A DNA stretch of 64,000 nucleotides from Marinomonas spartinae (lineage in GTDB: Bacteria; Pseudomonadota; Gammaproteobacteria; Pseudomonadales; Marinomonadaceae): positions 434,001-498,000 of the forward strand of contig NZ_FLOB01000002.1 in assembly GCF_900089775.1 (NCBI RefSeq), given 5' to 3'. The notes under the pieces were generated by a model. It saw nothing but the letters and a program-made list of their open reading frames with translations. It did not search any database and was not told where the DNA came from. A program made the position numbers and the translations under genes. This document shows positions 28,972 to 37,422 of this stretch, piece after piece. How positions within the stretch are numbered: position 1 is the stretch's first letter; each line of letters starts with the position of its first letter.

Positions 28972-29829
28972 TTAAGAGAAGCGTGTTTCCTCAGGGCGTC
29001 GTGTTAAAACTTCGACACCAGTTTGTGTAATTAACAGTGTGTGTTCGTACTGTGCAGAAAGTCGTCCATCTTTGGTTTTTGCAATCCAGTTGTCTGGTCC
29101 TGTGTGCTTAACCTGTTTTTTTCCTGCATTAATCATAGGCTCAATGGTGAGTGTCATGCCTTCTTCTAACACAACGCCAGTGCCTGGTTTTCCGTAATGA
29201 GCCACTTGGGGTTCGCCATGAAAAGTTGTTCCAACACCATGGCCACAGTATTCCTCTACCACGGAGTAGTGATTTTTATGGGCATGAGCGGCAATGGCGG
29301 CGCCGATGTCGCCAAGGCGTACACCAGGTTTGACCATGTCGATGGCAAGATAAAGACACTCTTGAGTAACCGTGCACAGGCGTTCTGCATGGGGGGCAAC
29401 TTGGCCGACAAAGAACATGCGGCTGGTGTCACCATAGTAACCGTCTTTAATAACGGTGATGTCAATATTAACGATGTCGCCCTTTTTTAGGGATTTGTCA
29501 TTAGGTATGCCATGACAGATGACATCATTAACCGATGTGCAGCAAGATTTAGGAAAGCCGTGATAGTTTAGTGGGGCTGGAATGGCGCCTTGTACATCGA
29601 CTGAGTAGTTGTGGGCAATAATGTCCAGTTGCTCTGTGGTGACACCAGGGACAACAAACTCTTCAAGCATTACGAGTACGTCTGCCGCCAGTTTGCCTGC
29701 TACACGCATACCTTCGATATCGTTAATATCAGTAAATCGTGTGGAAGGTGCTTTGGGCGTCCAGCTGGGTACCTCGCTACGGCCACCGCGGGTTAACTCT
29801 TCAATTTTGCTTAGTATTTCGTTGCTCAT
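28972..29829 (-). CDS. map: Methionine aminopeptidase, type I
   Basis: Removes N-terminal methionine from new proteins. 285 residues, about 20 more than E. coli Map. Five metal ligands are visible: Asp in NIDITVIKDG, Asp in YGDTSRMF, His in CGHGVGTTFHGEP, Glu in TIEPM, Glu in QYEHTLL. The first ~25 residues form an extra N-terminal piece with prolines (EVPSWTPKAPSTRF) before the usual IEGMRVAGKLAADVL. The ATG lacks a clear ribosome site. Divergent from rpsB, heads the map-glnD-dapC-dapD-yffB strand. Confidence 0.95.
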   Translation of the reverse strand: MSNEILSKIEELTRGGRSEVPSWTPKAPSTRFTDINDIEGMRVAGKLAADVLVMLEEFVVPGVTTEQLDIIAHNYSVDVQGAIPAPLNYHGFPKSCCTSVNDVICHGIPNDKSLKKGDIVNIDITVIKDGYYGDTSRMFFVGQVAPHAERLCTVTQECLYLAIDMVKPGVRLGDIGAAIAAHAHKNHYSVVEEYCGHGVGTTFHGEPQVAHYGKPGTGVVLEEGMTLTIEPMINAGKKQVKHTGPDNWIAKTKDGRLSAQYEHTLLITQTGVEVLTRRPEETRFS

Positions 29830-30011
29830 AATAAGTAATATATCTTTCTAAATGTAGGGTTGGTGTTTTGCTGCGATTTAGTCGCGAGCGGTAACACAAC
29901 GTATTAAATTGTCATATATGTTTATTATTCTACATGACTTAATGTCTAGAATCGCCCCTGTTAGTGTGAAAAAAATACAAACTCTTGAGGAATAAAAGCT
30001 CGCTTTTAGTC
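29830..30011. other. Map/rpsB divergent spacer
   Basis: AT-rich spacer upstream of both map (-) and the rpsB promoter (+). No open frame is supported. It contains a short hairpin TAAAAGC/GCTTTTA around 29994-30009 with a two-base loop, just before the rpsB promoter. A map promoter must lie here but I cannot place it with confidence. Confidence 0.3.
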
Positions 30012-30048
30012 TTTAGATTTAGGGCGAAATATGGTATAAATCGCCCGC
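30012..30048 (+). promoter_or_regulatory. Candidate rpsB-tsf promoter
   Basis: TTTAGA (30012-30017, 4/6 to -35 consensus), 17-base spacer, TATAAA (30035-30040, 5/6 to -10), then the GC-rich discriminator TCGCCCGC. Such discriminators are typical of ribosomal promoters under negative stringent control; relA in this window supplies the alarmone. Inferred from sequence only. Confidence 0.55.
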
Positions 30049-30212
30049 TTACTAGACTTGTGTCTAAGTGAAGCAACAACTTAATGACGAAAACTAACGA
30101 TCTTGCCGCATTAAAGTGAGTGTGTCTGGGGTGCCAATGGTTGCTTTAAACCTTGTCTGGCTGACGCACTTGGTTGGTAAGCTTAAATAACCCAAATTTA
30201 AAGGATAGTAAA
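30049..30212 (+). promoter_or_regulatory. rpsB leader, probable S2 autoregulatory RNA
   Basis: About 165 transcribed but untranslated bases before rpsB. AGTGTGTC (30119-30126) can pair with GACGCACT (30163-30170) over eight positions with one G-U, enclosing a smaller GGTT/AACC hairpin (30139-30152). Gammaproteobacterial rpsB leaders are known to carry a conserved structure (the t44/S2 leader) through which S2 represses its own operon; this stem is in the right place. Assignment is by position and pairing, not by a covariance search. Confidence 0.5.
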
Positions 30213-30947
30213 ATGCCTACAGTTTCTATGCGCGACCTGTTACAGGTTGGTTCACACTTTGGTCACCAAACTCGTTACTGGAACCCAAAAATGAAGCCTT
30301 TCATTTTTGGTGCTCGTAACAAGATTCATATCATTAACCTTGAGCACACTGTTCCAGCTCTTAACGAAGCGTTAGAGCTTGTTAAGAAAATGGCTGAAAA
30401 CAAAAACAAGGTTTTGTTTGTTGGTACAAAACGTGCTGCGTCTAAAACGATCAAAGAACAAGCTGCTCGTTCTGGTATGCCATACGTTAACCACCGCTGG
30501 TTGGGTGGTATGTTGACAAACTACAAGACTATTCGTGCTTCTATCAAGCGTCTTCGTGACCTTGAAACTCAAATGTCTGATGGTACTTTCGATAAGCTAA
30601 CTAAGAAAGAAGCCTTGATGCGTACTCGTGAGCTTGAAAAATTAGAGCTTTCTATGGGCGGTATCAAAGATATGGGCGGTCTTCCTGATGTTATGTTTGT
30701 TGTGGATGTTGACCACGAGCGTATTGCAATCAAAGAAGCGAACAAGCTTGGTATTCCAGTTATCGGTATTGTAGATACCAACAGTGATCCAGATGGTATC
30801 GATTACGTTATTCCTGCAAACGATGATGCTATCCGTGCTGTTCAGTTGTACGTTGGCGCTTTCGCTGATGCAGTTTTAGAAGGTCGTGCTGCGACGGCTG
30901 GAAATGCAGATGAGTTTGTTGAAGTAAACGAAGCGGCTGAAGCATAA
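30213..30947 (+). CDS. rpsB: 30S ribosomal protein S2
   Basis: Small-subunit protein needed for S1 binding and late 30S assembly; represses its own operon in E. coli. 244 residues, full length. Typical start [19 protein letters not shown], then [16 protein letters not shown] and [19 protein letters not shown]. The ATG at 30213 has AAGGA seven bases upstream; the open frame before it is leader. Followed by a strong terminator-like hairpin before tsf. Confidence 0.98.
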   Translation: MPTVSMRDLLQVGSHFGHQTRYWNPKMKPFIFGARNKIHIINLEHTVPALNEALELVKKMAENKNKVLFVGTKRAASKTIKEQAARSGMPYVNHRWLGGMLTNYKTIRASIKRLRDLETQMSDGTFDKLTKKEALMRTRELEKLELSMGGIKDMGGLPDVMFVVDVDHERIAIKEANKLGIPVIGIVDTNSDPDGIDYVIPANDDAIRAVQLYVGAFADAVLEGRAATAGNADEFVEVNEAAEA

Positions 30948-30975
30948 GCGAACCCTATAGTTTGCTCTGGTTTCT

Positions 30976-31002
30976 AAAGGGGGGCATCTCGCCCCCTTTT
31001 TT
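30976..31002 (+). terminator. Terminator/attenuator between rpsB and tsf
   Basis: Ten-pair stem AAAGGGGGGC/GCCCCCTTTT with loop ATCTC, then six T in all. Very GC-rich, so strong. As tsf needs the rpsB promoter in related bacteria, it probably acts as a partial terminator that lowers tsf relative to rpsB. Confidence 0.88.
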
Positions 31003-31033
31003 AAATTTGAAATAGTATTAAGAGGATTTGGAC

Positions 31034-31894
31034 ATGGCGGCAGTATCTGCAGCATTGGTAAAAGAGCTACGTGAACGCACTGGCTTAGGTATGATGGAGT
31101 GTAAAAAAGCACTTGTAGCAGCAAATGCTGACATCGAAGTGGCAATCGAAGAGCTACGCAAATCAAGTGGTATGAAAGCAGCTAAAAAAGCGGGTCGTAC
31201 TGCAGCAGAAGGTACCATTATCATGCGTGTAGCTGATGATGCTTCTTACGGTGTGTTGGTTGAAGTGAACTCTGAAACAGACTTTGCCTCTCGTGATGAA
31301 GGCTTTATTTCTTTTGCAAACAAAGTCGCTGATGTTGTGTTTGAAACAAAAGAAACCGATATGGCTAAAGTGATCTCAGGTGAAATGCTTGAAGCTCGCG
31401 AAGCATTGGTTCAAAAAATTGGTGAAAACATCACACCTCGTCGTGCTGTGATCATTGAAGGTGGTCTGATCAACGGTTACTTGCATGGTAACGGTCAAAT
31501 TGCTGTATTGACTCAGTTGGAAGGTGGTGATGCAGAATTGGCTAAAGATGTGTCTATGCACGTTGCAGCGGTTTCTCCTCGCGTTGTTCGTAGTGATGAT
31601 ATGCCTGCTGATATTTTGGCTAAAGAAGAAGAAATCATCCGTGCTCAGCCTGATATGGCTGGCAAACCTGCAGAAATCGTTGACAAAATGATTGTAGGTC
31701 GTATGAAGAAATTTTTGGCAGAGAATAGTCTTGTTGAGCAGCCTTTCGTTAAGAACCCAGAAATTAAAGTGGGTCAACTTGTCAAAGATGCTGGGGCAAC
31801 AGTCACTTCTTTCGTTCGCTTAGAGGTAGGTGAAGGTATTGAAGTAGCGGAAGTTGATTTCGCAGCAGAAGTGGCAGCTCAGCTTAAAGGTTAA
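31034..31894 (+). CDS. tsf: Elongation factor Ts
   Basis: Nucleotide exchange factor for EF-Tu. 286 residues. N-terminal UBA-like module with the signature [16 protein letters not shown], core with [13 protein letters not shown] contacting EF-Tu, coiled-coil region and C-terminal module. ATG at 31034 has AGAGGA upstream; the TTG two codons before it is not needed. Bracketed by two intrinsic terminators, so it is largely its own expression unit downstream of rpsB. Confidence 0.98.
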   Translation: MAAVSAALVKELRERTGLGMMECKKALVAANADIEVAIEELRKSSGMKAAKKAGRTAAEGTIIMRVADDASYGVLVEVNSETDFASRDEGFISFANKVADVVFETKETDMAKVISGEMLEAREALVQKIGENITPRRAVIIEGGLINGYLHGNGQIAVLTQLEGGDAELAKDVSMHVAAVSPRVVRSDDMPADILAKEEEIIRAQPDMAGKPAEIVDKMIVGRMKKFLAENSLVEQPFVKNPEIKVGQLVKDAGATVTSFVRLEVGEGIEVAEVDFAAEVAAQLKG

Positions 31895-31915
31895 TTCTTG
31901 CTGTAATGTTTTTAT

Positions 31916-31943
31916 AAAAGGGGCAGTTTATCTGCCCCTTTTT
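31916..31943 (+). terminator. Intrinsic terminator after tsf
   Basis: Perfect 11-bp stem AAAAGGGGCAG/CTGCCCCTTTT with five-base loop and a T run. 21 bases past the tsf stop. Confidence 0.92.
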
Positions 31944-32020
31944 ATGAAACAAGCGTTATAGATAGTCGTGAAAGTGGCTCACGTCTGTTATTTTAGACAA
32001 CACCATTGCCGGAGATTGAG

Positions 32021-32743
32021 ATGCCAAAAGAGAAAAACCCAAACTACAAACGAATTTTGTTGAAACTAAGTGGTGAAGCCTTGATGGGTGAGGAGCCGTT
32101 TGGTATTGATCCTAAAATATTAAATCGCATTGCCTTAGAGATTGGTCAATTGCGTGGTATTGGTGTCGAGGTTGGGATCGTCATCGGTGGTGGTAACTTG
32201 TTTCGGGGTCAAGCGTTGAGTCAAGCGGGCATGGATCGCGTTACTGGTGACCATATGGGGATGCTGGCAACGGTGATGAATGCTTTGGCTATGCGTGATG
32301 CCTTGGAACGTGCGAATATTCGAACTCGAGTGATGTCGGCGATTACTATGACGGGAATTGTTGAACCTTATGACCGCCGTCGAGCAATGCGCTTGCTGAA
32401 AGAAGGTGAGGTTATGATTTTTTCAGCGGGTACAGGGAATCCTTTCTTTACAACAGACTCTGCTGCATGTCTACGCGGCATTGAGATCGATGCTGATGTT
32501 GTATTGAAAGCAACAAAAGTCGATGGGGTTTACTCTTCTGATCCAATGAAAGATCCATCTGCCATGAAATATGATACATTAGGCTATGATGAAGTTTTGG
32601 AAAAACAGTTAGGTGTCATGGACTTAACAGCAATCTGTTTGACTCGTGACCACTCGATGCCAATTCGTGTATTCAATATGAGTAAGCCAGGTGCTTTGGT
32701 TAATATCATCGTAGGTGGCAATGAAGGCACGCTAATTAAGTGA
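32021..32743 (+). CDS. pyrH: Uridylate kinase
   Basis: UMP to UDP kinase of the amino acid kinase fold; also a regulator in E. coli. 240 residues. Motifs [40 protein letters not shown] and [10 protein letters not shown] are typical. ATG at 32021 has GGAG six bases upstream; a TTG five codons earlier is rejected. Precedes frr by seven bases. Confidence 0.98.
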   Translation: MPKEKNPNYKRILLKLSGEALMGEEPFGIDPKILNRIALEIGQLRGIGVEVGIVIGGGNLFRGQALSQAGMDRVTGDHMGMLATVMNALAMRDALERANIRTRVMSAITMTGIVEPYDRRRAMRLLKEGEVMIFSAGTGNPFFTTDSAACLRGIEIDADVVLKATKVDGVYSSDPMKDPSAMKYDTLGYDEVLEKQLGVMDLTAICLTRDHSMPIRVFNMSKPGALVNIIVGGNEGTLIK

Positions 32744-32750
32744 GGAAATT

Positions 32751-33308
32751 ATGATTAACGACATTCTTAAAGATGCAGAAGAGAGAATGGCAAAGGCTGT
32801 GACAGCGGTTGAGTCTTCTTTTAACAAAATTCGTACAGGCCGAGCGCATCCTAGTATTCTTGATTCTGTAAAAGTAAATTATTACGGTTCTGAAACACCG
32901 TTAAATCAAGTGGCAAACATTACGGTAGAAGATGCACGCACTTTAGGGGTTTCTCCTTGGGAGAGTAACTTGGTGCCTGAGATCGAAAAGGCCATTATGA
33001 AATCCGATCTTGGTTTGAACCCTGCTACTAACGGTAGTTTGATTCGTATTCCTATGCCTGCGTTAACCGAAGAGACACGTCGTAACTATTTTAAGCAAGC
33101 CAAAGCGGAAGCGGAAAATGGTCGTATTGCGATTCGCAATATTCGTCGTGACGCAAACGGTAGTTTGAAAGATTTAGTCAAAGAGAAAGAAATCTCTGAA
33201 GACGACGAACGTCGTGGTCAGGATCAAGTTCAGAAAGTCACAGATAAGTATGTCGCTTTGGTAGAAGAGCGTCTTGCTGCGAAAGAAAAAGACTTGATGG
33301 AAATCTAA
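32751..33308 (+). CDS. frr: Ribosome recycling factor
   Basis: Splits post-termination ribosomes with EF-G. 185 residues, the standard length: three-helix bundle with KIRTGRAHPSILD, the hinge domain INKV-type region LNQVANITVEDARTL, and RRNYFKQAKAEAENGRIAIRN written in the family pattern. ATG preceded by GAGGAA. Followed by a strong terminator. Confidence 0.98.
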   Translation: MINDILKDAEERMAKAVTAVESSFNKIRTGRAHPSILDSVKVNYYGSETPLNQVANITVEDARTLGVSPWESNLVPEIEKAIMKSDLGLNPATNGSLIRIPMPALTEETRRNYFKQAKAEAENGRIAIRNIRRDANGSLKDLVKEKEISEDDERRGQDQVQKVTDKYVALVEERLAAKEKDLMEI

Positions 33309-33310
33309 AT

Positions 33311-33340
33311 AAAAAGGGCAGGTATCGTCCTGCCCTTTTT
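33311..33340 (+). terminator. Intrinsic terminator after frr
   Basis: Perfect 12-bp stem AAAAAGGGCAGG/CCTGCCCTTTTT with a six-base loop, starting right after the frr stop. uppS starts 18 bases later, so downstream genes need readthrough or their own start. Confidence 0.92.
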
Positions 33341-33358
33341 ATTGACTAAGGTAGAGTT

Positions 33359-34090
33359 ATGTCAGATTTGGCTGAGTCAGAAGATCATTCTGGCGTCGTT
33401 CCTGCTCATATCGCCATTATAATGGATGGTAATAATCGTTGGGCAAAAAAGAAACATCTCCCGAGTATTGCAGGTCACTCTGCAGGGGCCTCCACGGTAA
33501 GGCGTGTGGTTGAAATGGCCGCCAAAGCTGGCGTCAGGGTATTAACTTTGTTTGCTTTTTCCAGTGAGAACTGGAAACGTCCAAAGTCTGAAGTAGACGG
33601 CTTGATGAGGCTGTTTGTGCGCTCATTGAGAAAGCAGGTGAAGCGCATGAATCAACAGGGAATTCGTCTCAGAATTATGGGGGAAATCTCTGGTTTTAGT
33701 CCTCTCCTACAAGAAGAGATTGCTAAGGCTGAGGCGCTGACTGCTGACAATAGCGGTATGGTGCTTGTTATTGCGGCAAATTATGGTGGGCGTTGGGATG
33801 TTGCTCAAGCCGCCAAAGAGTTGGCTAGACAGGCCGTGCTTGGTCATATTAATGTGGACGACATTGACGAAACCATGTTGGCTAATCATGTTCAATTAGC
33901 AGATTTGCCGGCACCTGATTTATTAATTCGTACTTCAGGTGAGCAGCGGATAAGTAATTTTTTATTGTGGCAAACTGCGTATACCGAGTTTGTTTTCTTG
34001 CCTGTTTTATGGCCAGATTTTGATCAAGCGCATTTTGATGATGCCATTTCGATTTATCAAAATCGCCAACGTCGTTATGGTGGTCGGTAA
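33359..34090 (+). CDS. uppS: Undecaprenyl diphosphate synthase
   Basis: cis-Prenyltransferase that makes the C55 lipid carrier for cell-wall and LPS sugars. 243 residues. Catalytic Asp in IIMDGNNRWAKK, then HSAGASTVRRVV, FAFSSENWKRP and the C-terminal LLIRTSGEQRISNFLLWQ. Start ATG with GGTAGAG just upstream. Leads the lipid/outer-membrane operon uppS-cdsA-dxr-rseP-bamA. Confidence 0.97.
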   Translation: MSDLAESEDHSGVVPAHIAIIMDGNNRWAKKKHLPSIAGHSAGASTVRRVVEMAAKAGVRVLTLFAFSSENWKRPKSEVDGLMRLFVRSLRKQVKRMNQQGIRLRIMGEISGFSPLLQEEIAKAEALTADNSGMVLVIAANYGGRWDVAQAAKELARQAVLGHINVDDIDETMLANHVQLADLPAPDLLIRTSGEQRISNFLLWQTAYTEFVFLPVLWPDFDQAHFDDAISIYQNRQRRYGGR

Positions 34091-34093
34091 ACC

Positions 34094-34897
34094 ATGTTAT
34101 TTCCTCGTATTCTAAGTGCCATTGTTATGGCCGCTCTCTTTATTTGTGCCGTGTTTGTTTTAGGGCCAACCAGTTTTATGTTGGCGATGGGGACGGTTGT
34201 CTTGGTGGCCGGTTGGGAGTGGGCGCGCTTGTCTGGTGTTCAATCTGTATTGGCCCGCCTTGTTTTTGCCATTGTGATCGCAGGGCTGTGCTTTGTCGTT
34301 CATGTGTGGGGATGGCAGAAAAGTATTCTATATGTTGCACCTCTTGTCTGGCTAGTTGCCCTTTACTGGGTGGTCTGTTATCCATCTCTGAAACTATGGC
34401 GATTTAGTTGGAGTCGAATTGTTCTGGGGGCTTTGGTACTGACCACAACTTGGTCCGCCATGGTGGTCTTGAAAGAGTCCAATAATTTTGTCGTGTGGGT
34501 TCTGGTATTGATGGGGCTTATCTGGGGGGCGGATTCGGGTGCGTATTTCTCCGGTAAGGCATTTGGTAAACGTAAATTGGCACCTAAAGTAAGCCCTGGT
34601 AAATCCTGGGAGGGAGTGCTTGGTGGTTTGGTTTTTACTCAGATCGGTGTGGCACTGTTTTCCTATCAAGTAGGATTTGATGTCAGATCATGGGGTATTC
34701 TGGTTATAATCGGCTTGGTGACGGTATTTGTGTCTATATTGGGCGATTTAATGGAGAGCTTGCTGAAGCGACATGAGTCCATGAAAGACTCCAGTCATCT
34801 TATTCCAGGTCATGGCGGCGTGATGGATAGGGTGGACAGTCTGACCGCTGCCGCTCCGATTTTTGTCTTGCTTTTAACAATCTTTGGGTGGCTGTAA
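34094..34897 (+). CDS. cdsA: Phosphatidate cytidylyltransferase
   Basis: Makes CDP-diacylglycerol, precursor of all phospholipids. 267 residues, integral membrane with about eight hydrophobic segments. The family signature is near the C-terminus: SLLKRHESMKDSSHLIPGHG followed by GVMDRVDSL; the KVSPGKSWEG stretch is also typical. Starts three bases after uppS; its stop overlaps the dxr start (TAATG). Confidence 0.96.
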   Translation: MLFPRILSAIVMAALFICAVFVLGPTSFMLAMGTVVLVAGWEWARLSGVQSVLARLVFAIVIAGLCFVVHVWGWQKSILYVAPLVWLVALYWVVCYPSLKLWRFSWSRIVLGALVLTTTWSAMVVLKESNNFVVWVLVLMGLIWGADSGAYFSGKAFGKRKLAPKVSPGKSWEGVLGGLVFTQIGVALFSYQVGFDVRSWGILVIIGLVTVFVSILGDLMESLLKRHESMKDSSHLIPGHGGVMDRVDSLTAAAPIFVLLLTIFGWL

Positions 34898-36072
34898 TGC
34901 AAGGTGTTTGTTTGTTAGGGGCGACAGGCTCTATTGGTCAAAGCACACTGAATATTATTGAGCAGCACCCAGATAAGTTTTTCTTGGCTTGTGCATCAGC
35001 AAACGAAAGTGTTGATAAGATGGCGGATATTTGCCGACGTTTTTTGCCAAAGCGGATTGTTATGGGGTCGCAGGAGGCAAGAGATCGCGTGGCGACTCTG
35101 TGCGATGGTCTGCCCATTTCTTTTGAGTGGGGGAGCGAGGCATTAGACAGTATTGCTGAGGACGCTCAAGTCGACCAAGTCATGGCGGCCATTATGGGGT
35201 TTGCAGGACTTAAACCCACTCTTGCTGGTATTCGAGCCAAAAAACGCATTTTGTTAGCGAACAAAGAAGCGTTAGTGACTGCTGGGCAGTTGTTTATGGA
35301 TGAGGTGGCTAAGCATGGTGTTACTCTATTGCCGATCGATAGTGAACATAATGCTATTTTTCAGAGCCTCCCTCAAGATGAACATGGAGCCCATAAGCGA
35401 GATTTTAGTAAGATTGTTCTGACCGCCTCTGGCGGGCCATTTCGAAGCTGGTCATTAGAGGCCATGAAAGAAGTAACATTGGCTCAAGCGTGTGCTCATC
35501 CCAAGTGGTCTATGGGACAAAAGATTTCCATTGATTCGGCTAGCTTGATGAATAAGGGGCTTGAGTTAATCGAAGCGTGTTGGTTATTTAATGTCACGCC
35601 CAATGAAGTGGATGTAGTCGTCCACCCAGAAAGCATTATTCATTCCATGGTATCTTACCGAGATGGGTCTGTGATTGCGCAAATGGGTAATCCTGATATG
35701 AGGGTGCCCATTGCTTATGGTATGACTTGGCCCAATCGAGTGGCGACCAGTGTTGAACCATTGGATTTTGTGAAAGTAGCGTCGTTACATTTTGAAGCGC
35801 CTGATTTAGAACGCTTTCCTAATTTACAGCTCGCAGCAGAGGCTTGGTATCTTGGTGGAACGGCAATGGCAGTTCTCAATGCGGCGAATGAGGTAGCGGT
35901 TGATGCGTTTGTTAAGGGGCGGATCCGCTTTTTGGATATCTCGACGGTAAATCGTGCAGTTTTACATTCTACTGACATTCAATCCGTTGATTCCCTTGAT
36001 ATTGTGTTTGCAGCGGATAAAGTAGCACGGGTAATGACGAAACAGTATATTGCTGAGAGAAATTGGTTATGA
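34897..36072 (+). CDS. dxr: 1-deoxy-D-xylulose 5-phosphate reductoisomerase
   Basis: NADPH-dependent second step of the MEP isoprenoid pathway. 391 residues. N-terminal LLGATGSIGQSTL binds NADPH; LLANKEALVTAG, PIDSEHNAIFQ and the metal/substrate loop TASGGPF follow, then HPKWSMGQKISIDSASLMNKG. ATG at 34897 matches family length; a GTG three codons earlier is possible. Works upstream of ispD and ispF, both later in this window. Confidence 0.97.
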   Translation: MQGVCLLGATGSIGQSTLNIIEQHPDKFFLACASANESVDKMADICRRFLPKRIVMGSQEARDRVATLCDGLPISFEWGSEALDSIAEDAQVDQVMAAIMGFAGLKPTLAGIRAKKRILLANKEALVTAGQLFMDEVAKHGVTLLPIDSEHNAIFQSLPQDEHGAHKRDFSKIVLTASGGPFRSWSLEAMKEVTLAQACAHPKWSMGQKISIDSASLMNKGLELIEACWLFNVTPNEVDVVVHPESIIHSMVSYRDGSVIAQMGNPDMRVPIAYGMTWPNRVATSVEPLDFVKVASLHFEAPDLERFPNLQLAAEAWYLGGTAMAVLNAANEVAVDAFVKGRIRFLDISTVNRAVLHSTDIQSVDSLDIVFAADKVARVMTKQYIAERNWL

Positions 36073-37412
36073 TCGAAAGTATTTTATCGATTGTTGTTGC
36101 CTTAGGGGTATTGATCACTTTTCATGAGTTTGGGCATTTTTTTGTTGCACGTTGTTGTGGTGTGAAAGTACTGCGTTTTTCAGTTGGTTTTGGTAAGCCA
36201 ATTTTTCGTTATGTTGGAAAAACTGGAACCGAATATACATTAGCGATGATTCCATTAGGTGGGTATGTGCGCATGCTTGATGGACGTGAAGGAAATGTTC
36301 CTGAATCGTTAAAAGAGCAGGCTTTTGATAACAAGTCTGTTTGGCAACGAATTGCTATTGTTGCTGCTGGTCCTATTGCTAATTTTATTTTAGCCATCAT
36401 TATCTACGCCTTAGTGGCGTTAATGGGCGTTCAGTATTTGGTTCCAAAAGTCGGTAAAATACTGCCTGACTCTCCTGTTTCGCAAACTCAGCTTCGCTCT
36501 GGCGATGAACTACTGGCAATTAATGGCAAGCCAGTCTCTTCATGGGAAGATGTAAATTTAGTGTTAGCGGACTTGATTGGTGATAGTGGAACCATTACCG
36601 TTCGCTACCAAGCTGATGAAAAGTCAGCAAAACAGGATAAAATCCTTTTAAATCGTTGGATGGCGGGTAAAGAGCCAAAGAATTTGATTGCCTCCTTTGG
36701 TTTACAACCTTGGCAGCCAAAAGTGGAGCCCGTTATTGCTCAAGTCTTGAAAGATGGCGCCGCGAAAAAAGCAGGGTTTCAAGTCAAAGATAAGGTTATA
36801 AAGGTTGACAATCAGCCTGTGACGGATTGGGAACAATTCGTTCAGCAGGTGCAGAACCACCCAGGTTCAAGTTTGTCGGTAATGGTTGATCGAGCCGGTC
36901 GTCAGGTTAATTTAACGCTGATACCTCAATCGGTTGCTCGAGGTAAGAGCGATGTTGGGTATGCTGGATTGGCGGTTGTTCCTCCAAAATGGGATCAGGG
37001 ATTGATTCGAGAGCGTGAGTTTGGTCTGCTTCAGTCACTTGTTTATGGTGCCGATCAGACATGGAAGATGGTATCGTTAACGGTTTCTTCTATAGGGAAA
37101 ATGCTGCATGGGCTAATATCTATCGACAATTTGTCTGGCCCTATCACCATTGCAAAAGTAGCAAGCGCTTCTGCTGAGTCTGGTTTGCAATCATTTTTGA
37201 CGTTTATGGCGTACCTAAGCGTAAGTTTAGGTGTGCTTAATTTATTACCTATTCCCGTGTTAGATGGGGGGCATTTGGTATTTTTTGGCATTGAAGCGAT
37301 TCGTCGTAAGCCTGTATCTGAAAGAGTTCAGGGACTGGCTTATCGCGTTGGGGCTTCTCTATTGTTTACTTTGATGGCAGTGGCCATTTTTAACGATATT
37401 GCCCGTTTGTAG
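36069..37412 (+). CDS. rseP: Regulated intramembrane protease RseP
   Basis: Site-2 zinc metalloprotease that cleaves RseA to release sigma-E and clears signal peptide remnants. 447 residues. HExxH in ITFHEFGHFFVAR on the first membrane helix, two periplasmic PDZ domains (about 115-195 and 210-290), and the third metal ligand in LLPIPVLDGGHL. The start ATG overlaps the dxr stop (ATGA). Directly upstream of bamA, which links envelope stress and outer-membrane assembly. Confidence 0.97.
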   Translation: MIESILSIVVALGVLITFHEFGHFFVARCCGVKVLRFSVGFGKPIFRYVGKTGTEYTLAMIPLGGYVRMLDGREGNVPESLKEQAFDNKSVWQRIAIVAAGPIANFILAIIIYALVALMGVQYLVPKVGKILPDSPVSQTQLRSGDELLAINGKPVSSWEDVNLVLADLIGDSGTITVRYQADEKSAKQDKILLNRWMAGKEPKNLIASFGLQPWQPKVEPVIAQVLKDGAAKKAGFQVKDKVIKVDNQPVTDWEQFVQQVQNHPGSSLSVMVDRAGRQVNLTLIPQSVARGKSDVGYAGLAVVPPKWDQGLIREREFGLLQSLVYGADQTWKMVSLTVSSIGKMLHGLISIDNLSGPITIAKVASASAESGLQSFLTFMAYLSVSLGVLNLLPIPVLDGGHLVFFGIEAIRRKPVSERVQGLAYRVGASLLFTLMAVAIFNDIARL

Positions 37413-37422
37413 AGAGGTATTT

